25,872 bases of DNA from Bordetella parapertussis (lineage in GTDB: Bacteria > Pseudomonadota > Gammaproteobacteria > Burkholderiales > Burkholderiaceae_C). The stretch lies in the NCBI GenBank assembly GCA_943328885.2, contig CALQBT020000001.1, forward strand, positions 1 to 25,872, written 5' to 3'. Of this stretch, positions 7,867 through 18,002 are shown piece after piece. Positions within the stretch are counted from its first letter, which is position 1. Each line of letters opens with the position of its first letter. The translations under genes were made by a program, and so were the position numbers. Below the pieces are notes generated by a model. That model ran no database searches. It was not told the DNA's origin and saw nothing but the letters and a program-made list of their open reading frames with translations.

Positions 7867-9125
7867 GCGCGGCCTCCGCGCATGAGTTGTCTGTTCTCGA
7901 TGTCGACTCTGATGACGATCGCCAGGGCAATCAGGTTCATCAGAATCGCCGAACCGCCATAGCTCAGCAGCGGCAGCGTCAGGCCTTTGGTCGGCAAAGC
8001 GCCCAGGTTCACACCCATGTTGATCAAAGCCTGACCGCCGATCCAGATGCCTATGCCCTGGGCCATCAACCCAGCGAAGACCCGGTCCATCGCCACCGCC
8101 TGGCGGCCGATCACGAAGATGCGGCGGGTGAGCCAGAAGAAGGCCAGGATCACCAGCGCGACGCCCACAAAGCCCAGTTCCTCGCCGATCACCGCCATCA
8201 GAAAATCGGTGTGGGCCTCAGGCAGGTAATGCAGCTTTTCGACACTGCTGCCCAGGCCCTGGCCGAAGATCTCTCCGCGGCCGAAAGCGATCAGCGAGTG
8301 GGTCAGCTGATAGCCCTTGCCCGCCGAGTACACCGGATCCCAGGGACTCATGAAGGCCAGGATGCGGTCGCGACGGAATGGGCTGGTGGCGATCATCAGC
8401 CCAAACGCGCCCAGCAACACCGCCAGACTGAGGAAGAACATCCTGCCGTTGACGCCTCCGAGGAACAGCACGCCCAGCGCCATCAGCGCAATCACCACAA
8501 AAGCACCCATGTCGGGCTCGGCCAGCAGCAGCACACCGATGAAGGCCAAGGCCAGCGCCATCGGCCACACCGCCCGTATGAATCGCTCCTTCACATCCAT
8601 CTTGCGCACCATGTAACTCGCCGCGTACATCGCTATCGCGAGCTTGGCCAGTTCGCTGGGCTGAAAGTTCATCACGCCCAGCGGCAGCCAGCGCCGCGCG
8701 CCGTTCACGCCTTTGCCCACGTAAGGGATCAGCACCACCGCCAACAGCAGCAGCGAGATCAAAAAGACCTTGGACGCCCATTTTTCCCAGGCGTTGATCG
8801 GCACTTGAACCGCCAGCAGCGCGGCGACGAAGGCGATGCCCAGTGACAGGGCGTGGCGGTTGAGGAAAAAAGTGGGCGAGTAGCGCGCGTATTTGGGGCT
8901 GTCAGGCAGTGCGACGCTGGCCGAATAGACCATCACCAGACCCAAGGCCAGCAAGCCCACCACGCACCACACCAGGGCCAGGTCGAAACCGGCGATGCTC
9001 GTTGGCCGGTCGCTGGCCTGGCCATGCCAGTTGCTGATCGGCAAGCGGGACCCGCGCGCCCCGCGCCAGGACCTCAGTCGCTGCAGCCCTGCCGCCCATC
9101 GGGGGGAGAGAGCGAGCCTGATCAC
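7863..9125 (-). CDS. ftsW: Septal peptidoglycan glycosyltransferase FtsW (SEDS family)
   Basis: FtsW is the polytopic SEDS protein that polymerises septal peptidoglycan together with FtsI. The GTG at 9125 overlaps the murD stop (GTGA) and gives 420 residues. A basic, hydrophilic N-terminus of about 46 residues precedes the first membrane span ([20 protein letters not shown]). About ten hydrophobic segments follow. SEDS signatures are GARRWLPLG...[10 protein letters not shown] near 143-163, LLLAEPDMG near 200 and the C-terminal GEELGFVG and [15 protein letters not shown] blocks. No internal start with the first TM intact is available, so the GTG start is well supported. RodA is excluded by position between murD and murG. 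Confidence 0.97.
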   Translation of the reverse strand: MIRLALSPRWAAGLQRLRSWRGARGSRLPISNWHGQASDRPTSIAGFDLALVWCVVGLLALGLVMVYSASVALPDSPKYARYSPTFFLNRHALSLGIAFVAALLAVQVPINAWEKWASKVFLISLLLLAVVLIPYVGKGVNGARRWLPLGVMNFQPSELAKLAIAMYAASYMVRKMDVKERFIRAVWPMALALAFIGVLLLAEPDMGAFVVIALMALGVLFLGGVNGRMFFLSLAVLLGAFGLMIATSPFRRDRILAFMSPWDPVYSAGKGYQLTHSLIAFGRGEIFGQGLGSSVEKLHYLPEAHTDFLMAVIGEELGFVGVALVILAFFWLTRRIFVIGRQAVAMDRVFAGLMAQGIGIWIGGQALINMGVNLGALPTKGLTLPLLSYGGSAILMNLIALAIVIRVDIENRQLMRGGRA

Positions 9126-10864
9126 AACAAGGCCTCGCCGCGCTCGGCAGCCCGGGCCCGGACCGCGGCCACGAAGACCTCGGCGCGGTGACCGTAGTTG
9201 CAGAACATGTCAAGACTGGCACAGGCCGGGCTCAGCAGCAGCGCATCGCCGGCGCGGGCCTGGTCGAAACCCCAACCCACGGCAGCCTCGAGGCTGTCGT
9301 GCTGCTGCCTGGGCACCGCGGCCGATGCAGGGTCAGCGGCCAGCGCCGCGTCGATCTCACCGGCATCGCGACCGATCAAGGCCACTGCCCTGGCATGGCG
9401 CGCCACCGGCAGGACCAAAGGCGAAAAGTCCTGGCCCTTGCCGTCGCCGCCCAAGATCACCACCAGCTTGGCCGGCGCCTGGTCTGCGCCCAAGCCGAGC
9501 AAGGCCGCGACGGTGGCGCCGACATTGGTGCCCTTGCTGTCGTCGAAGGCCTCGACATCGCCGACACGGGCGACAAACTCGAGCCGGTGCGGTTCGCCGC
9601 GATAGTCACGCAAACCATGCAACATCGGCGCCAGCGGACACCCGATGCTCGAAGCGAGCGCCAGCGCGGCCAGCGCATTGGCAGCGTTGTGCCGGCCGCG
9701 AACCCGCAGCGCATCAGCAGGCATCAGACGCTGCAAGTAGATCTCTTCGTCCTGCGCCTCACCGCGTCGGCGCTTGAGGGTCTCGTCAACTTCCCGCGCC
9801 CGCACCAACCAGGCCATCCCGTTCTCGACGACCAGACCGAAGTCGCCCGGCCGCTGCGGTGCATCAAGCCCGAAGCGAAACACCTTGCGGCCGACGGATT
9901 GGGTCGGTCGGCCGCGGCCGCCTTTGACGATCAAGGGCGCCGGGATCATCGACTCGATCTGCAGATCGTCGCGGTTGATGACCATCACGCCACGCTCGCC
10001 AAACACATTCGCCTTGGCTGCAGCATAGGCAGCCATCGAGCCGTGCCAGTCGAGATGGTCCTGGCTGAGGTTGAGCACCGTCGCGGCGTCGGGCTCGAAA
10101 CCCTGCACGCCGTCGAGCTGAAAACTGGAGAGCTCGAGCACCCAGACCTCGGGCAGGTGCTCGAACAGCGCTGCAGCGGGCGCTGGGATCAAGGGCTCGA
10201 CGTCCTCTTGCACGAGTTCCGCCTGAGCATCGGCATCGGCATCGGCATCGGCATCGGCATTGAGCATCTGCTGATCGGGGTTTGCCGGATGGTCAAGCGC
10301 CGCCTCGCAGGTCGACAGGCCGGGCAGCTGCGCGCAGGCTGAGCGCTGCGGCTCCAGCGCCAGCGCCTGGGCCAAGGTGTCGAGCATCGTCGGCCCGATG
10401 TTGCCCGCCACAGCCACCCGCAAACCGCAGCGGGCCACCAGCGATGCACACATCGCGGTGGTGGTGGTCTTGCCGTTGGTGCCGCTGATGGCCAGCAGCC
10501 TGGGCGAGTAGCCGCGCTCGGCCCGGAGATCGGCCAAGGCGCTGATGAAGAGATCGAGTTCACCGGCCACCGCGATGCCACGGGCTTGTGCGGCGGCCAG
10601 CAGCGGCGCGATCCGCTCGTCGCCAGGCGCCAGTCCCGGGCTCTTGAGCAGCAACTGCACGCCGTCGAGGTCCGCGGCGCTTAGCCTGCCGCTGCGCTGG
10701 CCGACCTCGGGCAAGCTCTCGCGCAGCACCGTGGCCTGGGGCGGGTTGACCCGCGAATCCCAGACCTGCACCCGCGCGCCGTGCGCCGCGCACCAACGCG
10801 CCATCGCCAAGCCGGAATTTCCCAGGCCCAGCACCAGCACGTGGAGGTCAGCCAGCGGCGTCAT
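9122..10864 (-). CDS. murD: UDP-N-acetylmuramoyl-L-alanine--D-glutamate ligase MurD with acidic insertion
   Basis: MurD adds D-Glu to UDP-MurNAc-L-Ala in the cytoplasm. The product has 580 residues, against about 440 in E. coli. The N-terminal UDP-binding loop GLGNSGLA (13-20), the ATP loop GTNGKTTTT (128-136), LELSSFQL (243-250), [11 protein letters not shown] (265-275) and the C-terminal [11 protein letters not shown] block are intact. Extra length sits mainly at about residues 172-237, between the ATP domain's NIGPTML and the LELSSF strand. It is Ala/Asp/Pro-rich, with an (Asp-Ala) run at 203-213 encoded by a hexanucleotide tandem repeat. A second smaller expansion follows the [10 protein letters not shown] segment. 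The ATG at 10864 is preceded by GGTGAT 5 nt upstream. Catalytic motifs look complete, so I expect an active enzyme with a flexible surface loop. Confidence 0.97.
   Translation of the reverse strand: MTPLADLHVLVLGLGNSGLAMARWCAAHGARVQVWDSRVNPPQATVLRESLPEVGQRSGRLSAADLDGVQLLLKSPGLAPGDERIAPLLAAAQARGIAVAGELDLFISALADLRAERGYSPRLLAISGTNGKTTTTAMCASLVARCGLRVAVAGNIGPTMLDTLAQALALEPQRSACAQLPGLSTCEAALDHPANPDQQMLNADADADADADAQAELVQEDVEPLIPAPAAALFEHLPEVWVLELSSFQLDGVQGFEPDAATVLNLSQDHLDWHGSMAAYAAAKANVFGERGVMVINRDDLQIESMIPAPLIVKGGRGRPTQSVGRKVFRFGLDAPQRPGDFGLVVENGMAWLVRAREVDETLKRRRGEAQDEEIYLQRLMPADALRVRGRHNAANALAALALASSIGCPLAPMLHGLRDYRGEPHRLEFVARVGDVEAFDDSKGTNVGATVAALLGLGADQAPAKLVVILGGDGKGQDFSPLVLPVARHARAVALIGRDAGEIDAALAADPASAAVPRQQHDSLEAAVGWGFDQARAGDALLLSPACASLDMFCNYGHRAEVFVAAVRARAAERGEALL
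10231..10260 (-). repeat. Hexanucleotide microsatellite inside murD
   Basis: Five perfect tandem CGGCAT units (plus-strand reading), flanked by imperfect units such as GAGCAT on either side. On the coding strand they encode alternating Asp and Ala. Gain or loss of a unit changes MurD by two residues without breaking the frame. Confidence 0.9.
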
Positions 10865-10871
10865 CGGGTCA

Positions 10872-12050
10872 TCACCGCAGCTTGAGGCTGGCCAGGCCGA
10901 TCAGGCACATCAGCATCGTGATGATCCAGAAACGGATCACGACCTGGGTCTCGGTCCAGCCGCTCTTCTCGAAATGGTGGTGCAGCGGCGCCATCTTGAA
11001 GATACGCCGGCCCACGCCGTAGCGCTTTTTGGTGTATTTGAACCATCCCACCTGCAGCATCACCGACAGCACCTCGGCAACAAATACAGCACCCATCACG
11101 CCAAGCACGATCTCCTGCCTGGTGATCACCGCAATCGTGCCAAGGCCACCGCCCAGCGAGAGCGCGCCCACATCGCCCATGAAGACCTGTGCAGGATGGG
11201 CGTTGAACCAGAGAAAAGCCAGCCCCGCACCGGCGAGCGCACCGCAGAAGATCAGCAGTTCACCGGCCCCCGGAATGTAGGGAAACAGCAAATACCTGCT
11301 GTAGACCGAATTGCCCACCACATAAGCGAAGATGCCCAGTGCGCTGCCCACCATCACCACCGGCATGATCGCCAGACCGTCGAGTCCGTCGGTGAAGTTG
11401 ACCGCATTGCTGGTGCCGACGATCACGAAGTAGGTCAGTGCGATGAAGCCGAACACCCCCAGCGGATAGCTCACCGTCTTGAAGAACGGCAGCATCAGGT
11501 CGGCCTTGGGCGGCAGCTCATTCGAAAAGCCGCTCTGCACCCAGCGCAAGAACAACTCCAGCACCCGCAGATTGGTGGTCTCCGACACCGAGAACGCCAG
11601 GTAGAGCGCGGCCACCAAGCCGATCAGCGACTGCCATAAGAATTTCTCGCGCGAACGCATGCCTTCTGGGTCTTTGTTGACCACCTTGCGCCAGTCATCG
11701 GCCCAACCCACCGCACCGAAGCCGAAGGTCACCAGCATCACGACCCAGACGAAGCGGTTGCTCCAGTCGAACCACAGCAGCGTGGCCACGCCCACGCCGA
11801 TCAGGATCAGCACCCCGCCCATGGTCGGCGTGCCGCTCTTGATCAGGTGTGACTGCAGGCCATAGTCGCGGATCGGCTGGCCGATCTTCAATTCGGTGAG
11901 CTTGCGGATCACCATCGGGCCAAACGACAGGCCGATCAGCAAAGCCGTCATCGCCGACATCACAGCGCGAAAAGTCAGGTACTGGAACACGCGCAAAAAA
12001 CCCCATTCGGGAAATTGCGCCAGCAGCCACTGCGACAGGCTAAGCAGCAT
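10872..12050 (-). CDS. mraY: Phospho-N-acetylmuramoyl-pentapeptide-transferase MraY
   Basis: MraY transfers phospho-MurNAc-pentapeptide to undecaprenyl phosphate, making lipid I in the inner membrane. I chose the ATG at 12050 (392 residues, [12 protein letters not shown]) because AGGG lies 7 nt upstream and the family begins here. It overlaps the 3' end of murF by 11 nt. About ten TM segments are seen. Catalytic motifs: ADD (117-119, the Mg-binding Asp pair), NFTDGLDG (218-225), [12 protein letters not shown] (290-301) and the [11 protein letters not shown] motif (354-364). The C-terminus ends right after the last TM segment. The stop is 7 nt before murD, within TGATGACCCGATGA. Confidence 0.98.
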   Translation of the reverse strand: MLLSLSQWLLAQFPEWGFLRVFQYLTFRAVMSAMTALLIGLSFGPMVIRKLTELKIGQPIRDYGLQSHLIKSGTPTMGGVLILIGVGVATLLWFDWSNRFVWVVMLVTFGFGAVGWADDWRKVVNKDPEGMRSREKFLWQSLIGLVAALYLAFSVSETTNLRVLELFLRWVQSGFSNELPPKADLMLPFFKTVSYPLGVFGFIALTYFVIVGTSNAVNFTDGLDGLAIMPVVMVGSALGIFAYVVGNSVYSRYLLFPYIPGAGELLIFCGALAGAGLAFLWFNAHPAQVFMGDVGALSLGGGLGTIAVITRQEIVLGVMGAVFVAEVLSVMLQVGWFKYTKKRYGVGRRIFKMAPLHHHFEKSGWTETQVVIRFWIITMLMCLIGLASLKLR

Positions 12051-13467
12051 GGCTGAGCCCTGCCAAAGCCTGCTGTTGCAGGGCCGCCACCACTGTGGGC
12101 ATGTGCATGAATTTCGACCCCTTGACCAACACCGCGCCGACCGCAGGGGCTTGCGCAAAGGCGGCGATCACGGCCGGCGCGTCGGTGAAATGCAGGGCGC
12201 CGGGTCCAAAAGCCTGTGCCGCATGGATGCAGTCCTGGCCGACAGCCCAGAAGCGCTCAATGCCTGCTGCGCGCGCATAAGCACCCACCTCGGCATGGAA
12301 AGCCTGGCTCCGATCGCCGACCTCGCCCATGTCACCCAGCACCAACCAGCGCGGGCCGGGCAGCGTGGCGAGCACGTCGATGGCGGCACGCACCGAATCA
12401 GGGTTGGCGTTGTAGCTGTCGTCCACCAGCGTGACATCGCGACCGGCCCAGCGCAGCCGCAGCAGCCGCGAGCGGCCGGCCACCGGACGGAAGCTGGCCA
12501 GGCCCTGCGTCACCGCGGCCAAGGGCACGCCCGCGGCCAGCGCGGCGGCGGTGGCCGCCAGCGCGTTGTGCAGGTTGTGGCGGCCGGGGATGTGCAGTTG
12601 CATGCTGGCGGCACCTGCAGGTGTGCGCACACCCAGCTGCCAATGACCGCCCTCGACATCGCTGACCCAGGCTGGCGACTGCGTGGCGTCAAGCGTCACG
12701 TCGGCAGCGCCGCTGAGCGCAAAGCTGATGCGGCGGCGAGCACCGGCCATCTCGCACCACACGGCGGCATGGGCATCGTCGGCCGGGTACACCGCGATGC
12801 CATCGGCCGGCAATGCAGCGATCACCGCGCCGTTCTCCTGCGCCACGGCTTGCACCGTGTGCATGAACTCCTGGTGCTCGCGTTGCGCGTTGTTGACCAG
12901 CGCCAAGCTGGGCTGGGCGATGGCCGCGAGTTGTGCGATCTCGCCCGGGTGGTTCATGCCCAACTCCAGCACCGCGATGCGGTGCCAGACCGCCGCATCC
13001 TGGCGCAGGCGCAGCACGGTCAGCGGCACGCCGATGTGGTTGTTGAAGGTGCCGGCGGTGGCCAGCGCGGCCTCACCTGCCCAGGCCCGCAGGATCGCCG
13101 CGATCATCTGCGTGACGGTGGTCTTGCCATTGCTACCAGCCACCGCGATCAACGGCAGCGTCAGCCGCGTCCGCCAGGCCGTGGCGAGTTGCTGCAACGC
13201 GACCAGGGTATCGGGCACCAGCAGCCCCGACAGGCCTGCAGCACCGAGCCCACGCTCGGCCAAGGCCGCAACGGCGCCAGCGGCGCGCGCCTGCGCCAGG
13301 TAGTCGTGCGCATCGAATCGGTCGCCGCGCAACGCGACGAAAAAGTCACCCGATTGCAGGCTTCGGGTGTCGCTGTGCACCCGCAGCAAAGGCGTCGCGC
13401 CATCGCCGACCATTGTCGAGTTCGGCAGCAAGAGATGGGCCTGGGCCAGCGTCATCAGCGCGGTCAC
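12040..13467 (-). CDS. murF: UDP-N-acetylmuramoyl-tripeptide--D-alanyl-D-alanine ligase MurF
   Basis: MurF adds the D-Ala-D-Ala dipeptide made by Ddl to the UDP-MurNAc tripeptide. I set the start at the GTG at 13467 (475 residues). It overlaps the murE stop as GTGA and has GGGG 6 nt upstream. The ATG four codons later (13455) is the alternative but lacks a ribosome binding site. Motifs: [18 protein letters not shown] (31-48, substrate-binding domain), the ATP loop GSNGKTTVT (111-119), [11 protein letters not shown] and the C-terminal [10 protein letters not shown] block. Size is normal. In some Burkholderiales murE and murF are fused; here they are separate but overlapping. Confidence 0.96.
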   Translation of the reverse strand: MTALMTLAQAHLLLPNSTMVGDGATPLLRVHSDTRSLQSGDFFVALRGDRFDAHDYLAQARAAGAVAALAERGLGAAGLSGLLVPDTLVALQQLATAWRTRLTLPLIAVAGSNGKTTVTQMIAAILRAWAGEAALATAGTFNNHIGVPLTVLRLRQDAAVWHRIAVLELGMNHPGEIAQLAAIAQPSLALVNNAQREHQEFMHTVQAVAQENGAVIAALPADGIAVYPADDAHAAVWCEMAGARRRISFALSGAADVTLDATQSPAWVSDVEGGHWQLGVRTPAGAASMQLHIPGRHNLHNALAATAAALAAGVPLAAVTQGLASFRPVAGRSRLLRLRWAGRDVTLVDDSYNANPDSVRAAIDVLATLPGPRWLVLGDMGEVGDRSQAFHAEVGAYARAAGIERFWAVGQDCIHAAQAFGPGALHFTDAPAVIAAFAQAPAVGAVLVKGSKFMHMPTVVAALQQQALAGLSHAA

Positions 13468-14978
13468 GGCGAGCCCCTTCTCACCAGCGCCTCGGTGGCG
13501 ACCTGACGGTCGAGAAAAGGCCGCTTGACCCCCGCCCACTCCTGGTAGTCCTCATGTCCCTTGCCCGCCAGCAACACCAGGTCGTCGGCGTCTGCCAACC
13601 CGATCGCATGGTTGATCGCGGCGCGGCGGTCTTCGATCAGGTCGACGGCAAACTCCTGCGGCATGCCGGCACGGATCTGCGCCAGGATCAGACCGGGGTC
13701 TTCGTCGCGCGGGTTGTCGCTGGTCAGCACCACCCGGTCAGCCAGCCGCTGCGCGATCGCGCCCATCAGAGGCCGCTTGCTGGCATCGCGGTTACCGCCG
13801 CAGCCGAACACGCACCACAGCCGGCCACCGCGCGCGGCCGCCAGCGCACGCAAGCTGCTCAAGGCCTTGTCGAGCGCATCCGGTGTGTGGGCAAAGTCGA
13901 TCACGACCGCGGGCTGACCGGTCGCGGTAGCGATGCGGTCCATCCGACCAGGCACTGGCGTCAGCCTGGGCAGCACGGACACCGCCTGGTCCATGTCCAC
14001 GCCGAGCGCGCGCAGCGCACCGAGCACCGTCAGCAGGTTGCTGACGTTGTAGTCGCCGACCAGGCGGCTGCGCACCGGCCGCCGGGTCAAGCCCTCGACC
14101 AGCGTGAACGCCAAACCGCCATCGACATAGGCTAGGTCCTGCGCCTGCAGACGCGCCGCACCGGTCAAGCCAGTGGTCCACAAGTCCAGACCGGCGCCAG
14201 CGCATTCGCTCGCCAGTGCCGCGCCCTGCGGGTCGTCGAGGTTGACCACCGCAGCCCGCAGCCCGGGCCAGTCAAACAGCGCGCGCTTGGCAGTCCAGTA
14301 AGCGGCCATGTCGCCGTGGTAATCGAGGTGGTCGGGGGTGAAGTTGGTGAACTGCGCGACGGCGATCGCCGTGCCGGCCAAGCGGTGCTCGGCCAGACCG
14401 ATCGATGAGGCCTCGATCGCGCAGCCAGCAAAGCCGGCATCGGCCATGCGCCGCAGCGCGGCCTGCAGCGTGACCGGGTCGGGGGTGGTCATGCCGTTGT
14501 AGACCAAGCTGGCGGCCCCGTCCTGCAGCGGCGGCTCGCCGACCCCGAGCGTGCCGACCAAGCCGCAGCGCTGCCCGATGGCCGACAGCGCTTGCGCAGT
14601 CCACCACGCCGTGCTGCTCTTGCCGTTGGTGCCGGTCACCGCGATCACTTGCAAAGCGCTGGCCGGCTCGCCAAACCAGGCCGCTGCCAGCGGTCCGGTG
14701 CTCGACTTCAGGCCGAACAGGCTGGCGATGCGCGGATCGCTCGCGTCGAAGTCGAAGTTTTCGGCGCCCTCGGCCTCGACCAGGCAGGCCGCAGCACCAG
14801 CGGCCAGCGCCCCGGCCACATGGTGACGGGCGTCGCTGGCATGGCCTGGCAAGGCGATGAAGGCATCGCCTGGGCGCATCAACCTGCTGTCGATGCACAG
14901 CCGGTCAGCACCTGCTTGGCCCAGGCGCTGCACCAGCCAGTCCTTGGCTTCGATGACGCTGGCCAGCGCGCGCGCCAT
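13464..14978 (-). CDS. murE: UDP-N-acetylmuramoyl-L-alanyl-D-glutamate--2,6-diaminopimelate ligase MurE
   Basis: MurE adds the third residue of the stem peptide. The DNPR motif at 421-424 (within SDNPRDEDP) predicts meso-diaminopimelate rather than lysine, fitting a Gram-negative cell wall. The ATG at 14978 gives 504 residues. It shares one base with the ftsI stop (TGATG), with GGGAG 8 nt upstream. A TTG one codon earlier is less likely. Further motifs: the ATP loop GTNGKSS (116-122), TTPDP (164-168), and the TAKRALF segment with the lysine (K231) that is carbamylated in the family. Size and motifs are normal. Confidence 0.97.
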   Translation of the reverse strand: MARALASVIEAKDWLVQRLGQAGADRLCIDSRLMRPGDAFIALPGHASDARHHVAGALAAGAAACLVEAEGAENFDFDASDPRIASLFGLKSSTGPLAAAWFGEPASALQVIAVTGTNGKSSTAWWTAQALSAIGQRCGLVGTLGVGEPPLQDGAASLVYNGMTTPDPVTLQAALRRMADAGFAGCAIEASSIGLAEHRLAGTAIAVAQFTNFTPDHLDYHGDMAAYWTAKRALFDWPGLRAAVVNLDDPQGAALASECAGAGLDLWTTGLTGAARLQAQDLAYVDGGLAFTLVEGLTRRPVRSRLVGDYNVSNLLTVLGALRALGVDMDQAVSVLPRLTPVPGRMDRIATATGQPAVVIDFAHTPDALDKALSSLRALAAARGGRLWCVFGCGGNRDASKRPLMGAIAQRLADRVVLTSDNPRDEDPGLILAQIRAGMPQEFAVDLIEDRRAAINHAIGLADADDLVLLAGKGHEDYQEWAGVKRPFLDRQVATEALVRRGSP

Positions 14979-16744
14979 CAATAGCTCTCCCGCGCAGCCG
15001 ACAGCGCATTGGCCACCACGCCCGACGTGACCTCGAGATCGGGCGCCACATTCATCATGCGCAGCGTCTGCTGCACCACTTGGCTGAACACCGGCGCGGC
15101 CACATCGCCGCCGAAATATCTGCCGTTGGTCGGCTCATCGACCATCACCGCGACGATGATCCGCGGCTTGCCGATCGGCGCCATGCCGACAAACCAGGAA
15201 CGGTATTTGTTGCTGGAGTAGCCGTGGCCTTCTTGCTTGTGCGCGGTGCCGCTCTTGCCGCCGACCGAGTAGCCCATGGTCTGCGCCTTCTGGCCGGTTC
15301 CGCCCGGACCGGTCGCCATCTGCAGCATGGTGCGGATCTCGCGCGCGGTTTGCACCGACACCACCCGCCTGCCGGTGACTGCTTGGTCCTGCTTGAGCAT
15401 GCTGACCGGAATCACTTCGCCGTCGCGGGCAAACACGGTGTAGGCCTGAGCCATCTGCAGCAAGGACGCCGACAAGCCGTAGCCATAGGCCATGGTGGCT
15501 TGCTCGATCGGGCGCCAGGTCTTGTAAGGCCTCAGCCTGCCCGTCACTGCGCCGGGAAAGCTGATCTGCGGCTTCTGGCCGTAACCCACGGCCGAGTACA
15601 ACTCCCACAGCTCACGCGCGGGCAGCGTCATCGCGATGCGCACGATGCCGATGTTGCTGCTCTTTTGGATCACTTCACGCGCCGACAAAGCACCGTGACC
15701 GTGCGCGTCCTTGATCGGAATGCCACTGACGACGACGCTGCCGGGCGAGGTGTTGACCACTGTGTCGGGCTTGATGCGACCGGTCTCGAGCGCCAGCGCC
15801 ATCACCAGCGGTTTCATCGTCGAGCCGGGCTCGAAGATGTCGGTCAGCGCACGGTTGCGCAGTTGCTCGCCACTGCGCCGGGTGCGCTCGCCGGGGTCAT
15901 AGCTGGGGTAATTGGCCAGCGCCAGCACCTCGCCGGTCTGGACATCGAGCACTACCACGCTGCCGGCTTTGGCCTTGTGCTCGGCCACCGCGTCGCGCAC
16001 CCGCTGGTAGGCGAAGAACTGGACCTTGGCATCGACCGACAAAGTGATGTCGCTGCCGTCGGCCGGATCGATGTGGGTGCCCAGATCGTCCACCACCCGA
16101 CCCAGCCGGTCCCGCAACACGCCGCGGGCGCCGTTGTGACCCTGCAGCTGCTTCTGGAACGCGAGCTCGATGCCTTCCTGGCCCTGGTCCTCCAGGTTGG
16201 TGAAACCCACCACATGCGCCGCCGATTCACCCTCAGGATAGCGGCGGCGGTATTCGCGGCTCTGGTGCAGGCCCTTGATGCCCAAAGCCTGGATCTTGGT
16301 CCAGGTATCGGTCTCGATCTGGCGCCGCAGCCAGGCAAAGTTGCTGCTGCCGCTGGCCAGTCGCGCATCGAGTTCGGCCGGCGCCATGCCCAGCAACTGG
16401 GCTAGCTGTCCGCGCTGGGCGACGCTGGCCTGAAATTCTTTCGGAATGGCCCAAACACTGGGCACCGGCACACTGGTGGCGAGCAACTGGCCGCTGCGGT
16501 CGACGATGCGACCGCGTGTGGCAGGCACCTCCAGCGTGTGGGCGTAGCGCTTTTCGCCTTCTTTCTGAAAAAATTCAGGGCCGATGATCTGGATGTAGGC
16601 AGCCCGGCCCAGCAAGCCCGCAAAGCCCAGCCCCACCCCAGCCACTACAAGACGGCTGCGCCACTTGGGCGTCTTGCTGGCCAACAAAGGGCTGCTGGCG
16701 TAGTTGAGACTGCGCACCGAGGCAGGGTTGATCAGCTTTTTCAC
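14978..16744 (-). CDS. ftsI: Septal peptidoglycan transpeptidase FtsI (PBP3)
   Basis: FtsI is the class B penicillin-binding protein that crosslinks septal peptidoglycan in the periplasm with FtsW. The product has 588 residues. One N-terminal TM anchor (about 31-52, RLVVAGVGLGFAGLLGRAAY) is followed by the non-catalytic pedestal (RGRIVDRSGQLLA near 77) and the transpeptidase domain. That domain has all three active-site motifs: STMK (308-311), SSN (362-364) and KSGT (497-500). The GTG at 16744 overlaps the ftsL stop as GTGA, which decides the start. The short cytoplasmic tail and position after ftsL rule out PBP2. Confidence 0.97.
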   Translation of the reverse strand: MKKLINPASVRSLNYASSPLLASKTPKWRSRLVVAGVGLGFAGLLGRAAYIQIIGPEFFQKEGEKRYAHTLEVPATRGRIVDRSGQLLATSVPVPSVWAIPKEFQASVAQRGQLAQLLGMAPAELDARLASGSSNFAWLRRQIETDTWTKIQALGIKGLHQSREYRRRYPEGESAAHVVGFTNLEDQGQEGIELAFQKQLQGHNGARGVLRDRLGRVVDDLGTHIDPADGSDITLSVDAKVQFFAYQRVRDAVAEHKAKAGSVVVLDVQTGEVLALANYPSYDPGERTRRSGEQLRNRALTDIFEPGSTMKPLVMALALETGRIKPDTVVNTSPGSVVVSGIPIKDAHGHGALSAREVIQKSSNIGIVRIAMTLPARELWELYSAVGYGQKPQISFPGAVTGRLRPYKTWRPIEQATMAYGYGLSASLLQMAQAYTVFARDGEVIPVSMLKQDQAVTGRRVVSVQTAREIRTMLQMATGPGGTGQKAQTMGYSVGGKSGTAHKQEGHGYSSNKYRSWFVGMAPIGKPRIIVAVMVDEPTNGRYFGGDVAAPVFSQVVQQTLRMMNVAPDLEVTSGVVANALSAARESY

Positions 16745-17049
16745 CGGGCTGCCCCCGCCAAGCCCAGCGTCGCACCGGCCGGCGATCCAGGCCGAGCTTC
16801 ATACATCGTCACCGCCGGGGTCGCTGTGTTCATCATCAGCCGCTCACGCGCGGTGCGTTCGACCCGCAGGTTGGTGGCTTGGAGCTGCCGGTCGGCTTCC
16901 AGGCGCCGGTTCTCACCGGCCAGCCTGAGCGCCTCGGTCTCGACACGGTGAATCTCACTGAACAAGCGGCGCGCGTCGTAGGCGGTCCTGACCAGCACCA
17001 AAGCGCTGCCGATCAGCACGAGCAACAGCAAGATGTTCAGACGGGTCAT
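16741..17049 (-). CDS. ftsL: Cell division protein FtsL
   Basis: FtsL is a small bitopic protein that forms the FtsQLB complex and activates FtsWI. The 102-residue product has a very short N-terminus, one TM segment at about 4-22 ([21 protein letters not shown]) and a periplasmic coiled-coil region at about 27-70 rich in Glu, Arg and Leu. Family sequence conservation is poor, so the call rests on size, topology and the position between rsmH and ftsI. The ATG at 17049 overlaps the rsmH stop (ATGA). Confidence 0.94.
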   Translation of the reverse strand: MTRLNILLLLVLIGSALVLVRTAYDARRLFSEIHRVETEALRLAGENRRLEADRQLQATNLRVERTARERLMMNTATPAVTMYEARPGSPAGATLGLAGAAR

Positions 17050-18002
17050 GGTGCGCCATCCTGCGGGCCGCTGCGTTCAGCGACCCTCATGGTGGCCGAA
17101 CGCGCACGCGGATTGGCCCGGACCTCTTCTGTCGAAGCCTTGGTGCGACCCAGCGCGACCAGTTTCATCACTTTGGGCGCAGCGTACAGACTGGGCGCAC
17201 GCGGATCCACCAACTCACGGCTTTCGCGCGCGATGAAGGTCTTGACGATGCGGTCTTCCAGCGAGTGAAAGCTGATCACCGCCAAGCGTCCACCCGGCCA
17301 GAGCAGGTCCAGCGCCGCGCTCAAGCCCTGCTCAAGCGCTTCGAGCTCGGCGTTGACGTGAATCCGAAGCGCCTGAAAGGTGCGCGTGGCGGGGTTTTGG
17401 CCCGGCTCACGGGTTTTGACCGCACGAGCCACGATGTGGGACAGCTCGAAAGTGGTGCGAACGACTGCGCCGTCCTCCCGGCCAGCAACAAGCGCCTTTG
17501 CAATCGGTACAGCAAACCGTTCTTCGCCGTAGTCACGGATGACCTCCGCTATGTGGCGCTCTGAGGCGCGGGCCAGAAAATCCGCCGCGGTCTCGCCGCG
17601 GCTGGTGTCCATGCGCATGTCGAGCGGTGCATCGAAGCGAAAGCTAAAGCCCCGCTGCGGGTCGTCGATCTGCGGCGAGCTGACCCCCAGGTCCAGCAAC
17701 ACGCCATCGACCCGGGTCACGCCTTGTCCGGCCAGCGCAGCGCTCATGTCGGCGAAGCTGTCGTGGAGGATTGAAAAGCGCGGATCGGCATCTGCCAGAG
17801 ACCGGCCAGCGGCCACCGCCTCGGGGTCTTTGTCGAAAGCCAGCAAGCGCCCGCCAGCACCGAGCCGCGCCAGCAAAGCCCGGCTGTGGCCACCGCGGCC
17901 ATAGGTGCCGTCGACGTAGACCCCGTCCGGGCGGCGCAGCACGGCGTCGATCGCCTCCGTCAGCAAGACGGTCTTGTGTGGGCGGTCGCTGTCCTCGGCC
18001 AT
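17046..18002 (-). CDS. rsmH: 16S rRNA m4C1402 methyltransferase RsmH (MraW)
   Basis: RsmH methylates N4 of C1402 in 16S rRNA using S-adenosylmethionine. The ATG at 18002 gives 318 residues beginning [19 protein letters not shown], the typical family start. It shares one base with the mraZ stop (TGATG). The SAM-binding motif [10 protein letters not shown] is at 31-40. [13 protein letters not shown], the substrate-side [15 protein letters not shown] block and the [11 protein letters not shown] motif near the C-terminus are all intact. Longer in-frame starts upstream lie inside mraZ and are not credible. It is the second gene of the cluster, as in most proteobacteria. Confidence 0.97.
   Translation of the reverse strand: MAEDSDRPHKTVLLTEAIDAVLRRPDGVYVDGTYGRGGHSRALLARLGAGGRLLAFDKDPEAVAAGRSLADADPRFSILHDSFADMSAALAGQGVTRVDGVLLDLGVSSPQIDDPQRGFSFRFDAPLDMRMDTSRGETAADFLARASERHIAEVIRDYGEERFAVPIAKALVAGREDGAVVRTTFELSHIVARAVKTREPGQNPATRTFQALRIHVNAELEALEQGLSAALDLLWPGGRLAVISFHSLEDRIVKTFIARESRELVDPRAPSLYAAPKVMKLVALGRTKASTEEVRANPRARSATMRVAERSGPQDGAP

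Noticed and set aside
13440..13500. murE-murF gene fusion as in some Burkholderiales
   Set aside because: The murE frame ends in a clear TGA at 13464-13466 and murF starts in a different frame at the overlapping GTG.
11896..13506. 536-codon open frame on the plus strand opposite mraY and murF
   Set aside because: It is antisense to two well-conserved genes. Its product is low-complexity His/Arg/Gln/Ala-rich with no domain, as expected from GC-rich codon bias.
15080..16405. 441-codon open frame on the plus strand opposite ftsI
   Set aside because: Antisense shadow; ftsI has all three penicillin-binding motifs on the other strand.
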